DNA from: an uncultured Rhodospirillales bacterium
GTDB taxonomy: Bacteria; Pseudomonadota; Alphaproteobacteria; Acetobacterales; Acetobacteraceae
Direction of reading: 5' to 3'
Length of the DNA stretch: 9,488 nt
NCBI GenBank assembly: GCA_903844785.1
Contig: CAIMVB010000226.1
Coordinates: 1-9,488, forward strand
This document shows positions 6,918 through 9,488 of this stretch, in pieces. Position 1 is the stretch's first letter. The number at the start of each line of letters is the position of its first letter. A program made the translations under genes and the position numbers. A model generated the notes under the pieces. That model had not been told where the DNA came from. It saw only the letters and a list, made by a program, of their open reading frames with translations, and ran no database searches.

Positions 6918-7394
6918 TTAATCGGTTGGGGTCAGGCTTTTGATCAGGTCGAACACACGCTTGCGGATAGCGGGTTCAGTGATGCGGTAATAAGCGCGCA
7001 CCAATTCCAAAGTCTCACGCTTGCTCATCTGCTCATCGTCCAGGCCATCTTGCGATTCAGCAAAGCCAAACAGGGCGGGACGGCTACGCACGGCGCTATT
7101 GCCGCCCATTTCAGGGGGCAAATCATCGAAAAAGAAGCCAATCGGCACATCCAGCACGCGGGCCAGATCAAAAAGCCGGCTGGCCCCGATGCGGTTCACC
7201 CCGCGTTCATATTTCTGCACCTGCTGAAAGGTAAGCCCCAGCGCATCACCGAGCTTTTCCTGGCTCATACCAAGCAGCGTCCGGCGCAAGCGCACCCGGC
7301 CACCCACATGGGCGTCAATCGGGCTGGCCCGATGCTCACGTTCTACCTTTACGGCCGGATCATCGACATCATTCATCACTGCTACCGATTTCAT
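6918..7394 (-). CDS. XRE-family (Cro/C1 helix-turn-helix) regulator, PraR-like
   Basis: This 158-residue protein has one XRE helix-turn-helix at about 31-90: HVGGRVRLRRTLLGMSQEKL leads into DALGLTFQQVQKYERGVNRI, then GASRLFDLARVLDVPIGFFF. This pattern matches a widely conserved alphaproteobacterial family that, from memory, includes rhizobial PraR, a repressor tied to quorum sensing, attachment and R-body genes. The acidic linker (about 90-125) and the C-terminal helix LELVRAYYRITEPAIRKRVF (129-148) also look typical; the latter may act in dimerisation. The ATG at 7394 is used; an ATG at 7376 is possible and the conserved part begins only near residue 25. The gene is downstream of lnt but separated by 213 AT-rich bases, so it probably has its own promoter. 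Its targets in this organism cannot be inferred. Confidence 0.9.
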   Translation of the reverse strand: MKSVAVMNDVDDPAVKVEREHRASPIDAHVGGRVRLRRTLLGMSQEKLGDALGLTFQQVQKYERGVNRIGASRLFDLARVLDVPIGFFFDDLPPEMGGNSAVRSRPALFGFAESQDGLDDEQMSKRETLELVRAYYRITEPAIRKRVFDLIKSLTPTD

Positions 7395-7607
7395 GCCTTG
7401 CTTTTTCCCTCACGCTGCGCGGCAACCCATGCGGGCAAACAGGTTTCGCACCAACAAGAAAGGTTGAGCAGGCTGACCGCAATACACGGGGAAACACTGC
7501 TTAACCGGAAATTAAACTAGCGTTACTGCCCTAATGAGGTCTATAGGTTTTTCAATAATCTCAAAAAAGGAACAATAATTTTTCGTGATGCACCAAATTT
7601 GGACGAT
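7395..7607. promoter_or_regulatory. AT-rich intergenic region upstream of the XRE regulator, with a 10-bp palindrome
   Basis: This 213-base gap lies between the lnt stop and the regulator start, both on the minus strand. No gene was found in it. Bases about 7500-7605 are clearly AT-richer than anything else in the window and probably hold the regulator's promoter, though no -35/-10 pair of good spacing stands out. CCAAATTTGG (7593-7602) is a perfect palindrome just after the lnt stop. It could be a protein-binding site, but 10 bp is short and no second copy was seen. Confidence 0.4.
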
Positions 7608-9137
7608 TTATGAGCGATTTCGTCCAGAGATTATCCACCCAAAGGCGAAAACCAGCATGGCCAATACCGCGGGAATCGCCAAACCAAACTGAGCAAATAG
7701 CGTGGGTTCGCGCGGTGCGGGCAGAGGCGCCAAAATCACGGCGGATTCACCCAAAGGGCCACGCGTCACCAATCGACCACGCGAATCAAATACCGCCGAA
7801 ACACCTGTCTGCGCTGCACGCGCCAGTGGCAAGCCTTCCTCCACCGCACGAAGCCGCGCTGACGCCAGATGCTGCCAAGGGCCGGCGGTAATGCCAAACC
7901 AGGCATCATTAGTCACATTCACGATCCAATCCGGCCGCCGCGCCGGCGTGACCCGCCCGGTGAAAATCACCTCATAACAAATCAACGCCACAAAGGGCGG
8001 CAGCCAGCCCGCCACCAGCCGGCGCCGTTCCTCGGCCGGCGTAAAATCGCGCGATGATTGCACAAGCCTGATCGGCAATAAGCCCCGGAAGGGCATGTAT
8101 TCGCCAAAGGGCACCAGATTCATCTTATCGGCAACCGCAATCACCTGCGTATCAGGGCCGATCACCGCCAGGCTATTGTACAAATCGCTCGCATAGCCGG
8201 CGGGCGTGAAATCACCGCGCACGGTCCCGGTCAGCAGCAGGGTATTTTGCGGCAGAGCGCCGGCCACCAATTGCCGCGCTTCCCGATCATTGGGCAGCAG
8301 GAAAGGCACCGCAGTTTCCGGCCAGATCACCGCAAGCCGATGCCCCGGCGGCAGATCGCGCAGCGCCGCAAGTGCTGCTTCGCGCGTGGCTTCCACATAG
8401 CGGCGCAGGATCGGCACGCGGGATTCCTCACGCCATTTCACCTCCTGCGCGATATTGCCCTGCACGATCATCAGCCCAACCGGTTGCGGTTCAGGCTCTG
8501 GCGCCCAAAGCCGGGCAAAGCCAAAGGCGCCGCAAAAGGCCAAGGCAGCAAAACCGCCCAGAAAGGCGCGACGATCCAAAAGCGGCGTTGCCGCGACCAG
8601 CAGCGTGATGAGTGAAAGCCCATGTACGCCAATCATCGCCGCCATTTGAATGGGCAGCGCATCAAAGGCCCAGACGCTGCCCATCAGATTCCAGGGAAAG
8701 CCGGTCAGGATTTCGCCGCGCAGCAATTCAAAGCCAACAAAACCACCAGCAAAAACCAATGCCCGTGGCCAGCCAGGGCGCGCGGCCCAAGCAATCGCCG
8801 CCGGTGCCGCGACAAATAACCCAAGCGGCAGCGCCAGCGCCGGCACCGCAATCGGCACCAGCCACCAATAGCGCGCCACATCAGTCAGAATGGCGGAAGT
8901 GATCCAGTAAAGCCCGCCGGTGAAAAACCCAAAGCCCCAGGCAAGGCCGAGCCAAAAGGCGCCGGTCCAGCTTGCCGCCCCGCCAATCATGGCGATCAGC
9001 CCTGGGATGGCCAAAAAAAGCGCCGGCACAATATGCAAGGGCGGCAGGGCGAGCACCGCCAGCATCCCAAGCCCGAAAGCTGTCACCATGGCGCGCCAGC
9101 CACGCCGTGCCGCCAAAGACCGCCAAACGCGCCCCAT
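7608..9137 (-). CDS. lnt: Apolipoprotein N-acyltransferase
   Basis: Lnt is an inner-membrane enzyme that adds the third acyl chain to the N-terminal cysteine of lipoproteins, using phospholipid as donor. It acts last in lipoprotein maturation. The 509-residue product has the standard layout: an N-terminal block of membrane helices (about 16-205), a periplasmic nitrilase-type domain (about 220-470) and a final membrane helix (about 484-504). The Glu-Lys-Cys triad is present as Glu274 in VIWPETAVPF, Lys338 in ADKMNLVPFGEY and Cys387 in ALICYEVIF. GFPWN (146-150) and NVTNDAWFG (407-415) are further family motifs. The ATG at 9137 is chosen over a TTG one codon upstream; AGGG precedes it by four bases. 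The gene follows the CorC-type gene after 14 bases and is likely cotranscribed with it. Confidence 0.95.
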   Translation of the reverse strand: MGRVWRSLAARRGWRAMVTAFGLGMLAVLALPPLHIVPALFLAIPGLIAMIGGAASWTGAFWLGLAWGFGFFTGGLYWITSAILTDVARYWWLVPIAVPALALPLGLFVAAPAAIAWAARPGWPRALVFAGGFVGFELLRGEILTGFPWNLMGSVWAFDALPIQMAAMIGVHGLSLITLLVAATPLLDRRAFLGGFAALAFCGAFGFARLWAPEPEPQPVGLMIVQGNIAQEVKWREESRVPILRRYVEATREAALAALRDLPPGHRLAVIWPETAVPFLLPNDREARQLVAGALPQNTLLLTGTVRGDFTPAGYASDLYNSLAVIGPDTQVIAVADKMNLVPFGEYMPFRGLLPIRLVQSSRDFTPAEERRRLVAGWLPPFVALICYEVIFTGRVTPARRPDWIVNVTNDAWFGITAGPWQHLASARLRAVEEGLPLARAAQTGVSAVFDSRGRLVTRGPLGESAVILAPLPAPREPTLFAQFGLAIPAVLAMLVFAFGWIISGRNRS

Positions 9138-9151
9138 CAAGCCCTGCTTTC

Positions 9152-9488
9152 CTATTCCGCTGCAACGCGCGGATTGGCACCAGGGCGACGCACACGCAAG
9201 CGCCGAATGCGGCGCGGATCAGCTTCCAGAATGCGAAACTCCAGGCCCGAGGGGTGGGAGACCAATTCGCCGCGCGCCGGCACGCGCCCGGCCAGCGTGA
9301 AGACCAAGCCGCCCACCGTATCAATATCGGCGGCGCGTTCTTCATCTGTCAGTATGGTGCCGAGCTTTTCTTCAAAGGCCGCAATCGGCGTGCGCGCATC
9401 CAAATCCAGCGCCCCATCAGGGCGTTCGGTGATTTGCTGCGCCTTGATTTCATCATGTTCGTCGCTGATGTCACCAACAATGGTTTCC
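9152..9488 (-). CDS. corC: CorC/HlyC-type CBS-domain protein, C-terminal part (cut by window end)
   Basis: The frame stays open to the window edge and gives about 111 residues of C-terminal sequence. ETIVGDISDEHDE, directly at the edge, matches the segment linking the second CBS domain to the CorC_HlyC (transporter-associated) domain. The rest fits that domain: a short acidic-helix segment with FEEKLGTIL, then DTVGGLVFTLAGRVPARGE, then a strand-rich end. In this chromosomal position the protein is the YbeX/CorC type, linked in other bacteria to cobalt/magnesium efflux and ribosome-related functions; the exact role is unsettled. The short ORF starting at 9403 uses an internal TTG and is not the true start. 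The order corC-lnt-xre is typical of alphaproteobacteria. Confidence 0.85.
   Translation of the reverse strand, partial: ETIVGDISDEHDEIKAQQITERPDGALDLDARTPIAAFEEKLGTILTDEERAADIDTVGGLVFTLAGRVPARGELVSHPSGLEFRILEADPRRIRRLRVRRPGANPRVAAE

Noticed and set aside
7050..7520. + strand frame (156 codons) opposite the XRE regulator
   Set aside because: Antisense to a clear helix-turn-helix gene, with no motif of its own.
9152..9403. Separate 83-residue small protein
   Set aside because: The apparent start is an internal TTG; the frame continues to the window edge with CorC-family sequence, so it is the tail of a larger gene.

Overview
The window comes from a GC-rich genome with dense, short-spaced genes. 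Protein similarities recalled from memory point to an alphaproteobacterium, probably Rhodospirillales/Acetobacteraceae; this is inference, as no marker RNA is present. Nine genes are well supported, two of them cut by the window edges. Almost everything is housekeeping metabolism. The least ordinary parts are a two-copy structured repeat around metX-metW and a chorismate mutase with a worn prephenate-dehydratase-like tail.

Left part (1-1956): the C-terminal half of folC (+) converges with a secreted catalase-family heme peroxidase (-). The peroxidase has its own likely promoter and a 5' leader with two small hairpins.

Aromatic amino acid block (1957-4761, all -): chorismate mutase, then a HisC-type aminotransferase, then TyrA dehydrogenase, with stop/start overlaps of 4 and 8 bases, so translation is probably coupled. 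The three steps take chorismate to prephenate and on to tyrosine. The HisC-type enzyme may serve aromatic transamination as well as, or instead of, histidine synthesis.

Methionine block (4762-6793, +): metX and metW, divergent from the aromatic block. metX lacks a Shine-Dalgarno and has a promoter-like sequence right against its start codon, so its mRNA may be leaderless. A roughly 110-base repeat lies before metX and again directly after metW, in the same orientation. Each copy folds into two hairpins. The second hairpin keeps a conserved 12-base loop while its outer stem changes bases in compensating pairs.

Right part (6918-9488, all -): the C-terminal end of a CorC/HlyC-type CBS protein, then lnt (apolipoprotein N-acyltransferase) 14 bases downstream, then after an AT-rich 213-base gap an XRE-family regulator resembling rhizobial PraR. 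This is the familiar alphaproteobacterial order corC-lnt-xre. From memory metK often follows there; here the repeat and convergent metW follow instead.

No tRNA, rRNA, CRISPR array, transposase, phage gene or toxin-antitoxin pair was seen. I found no convincing undescribed multi-gene system.
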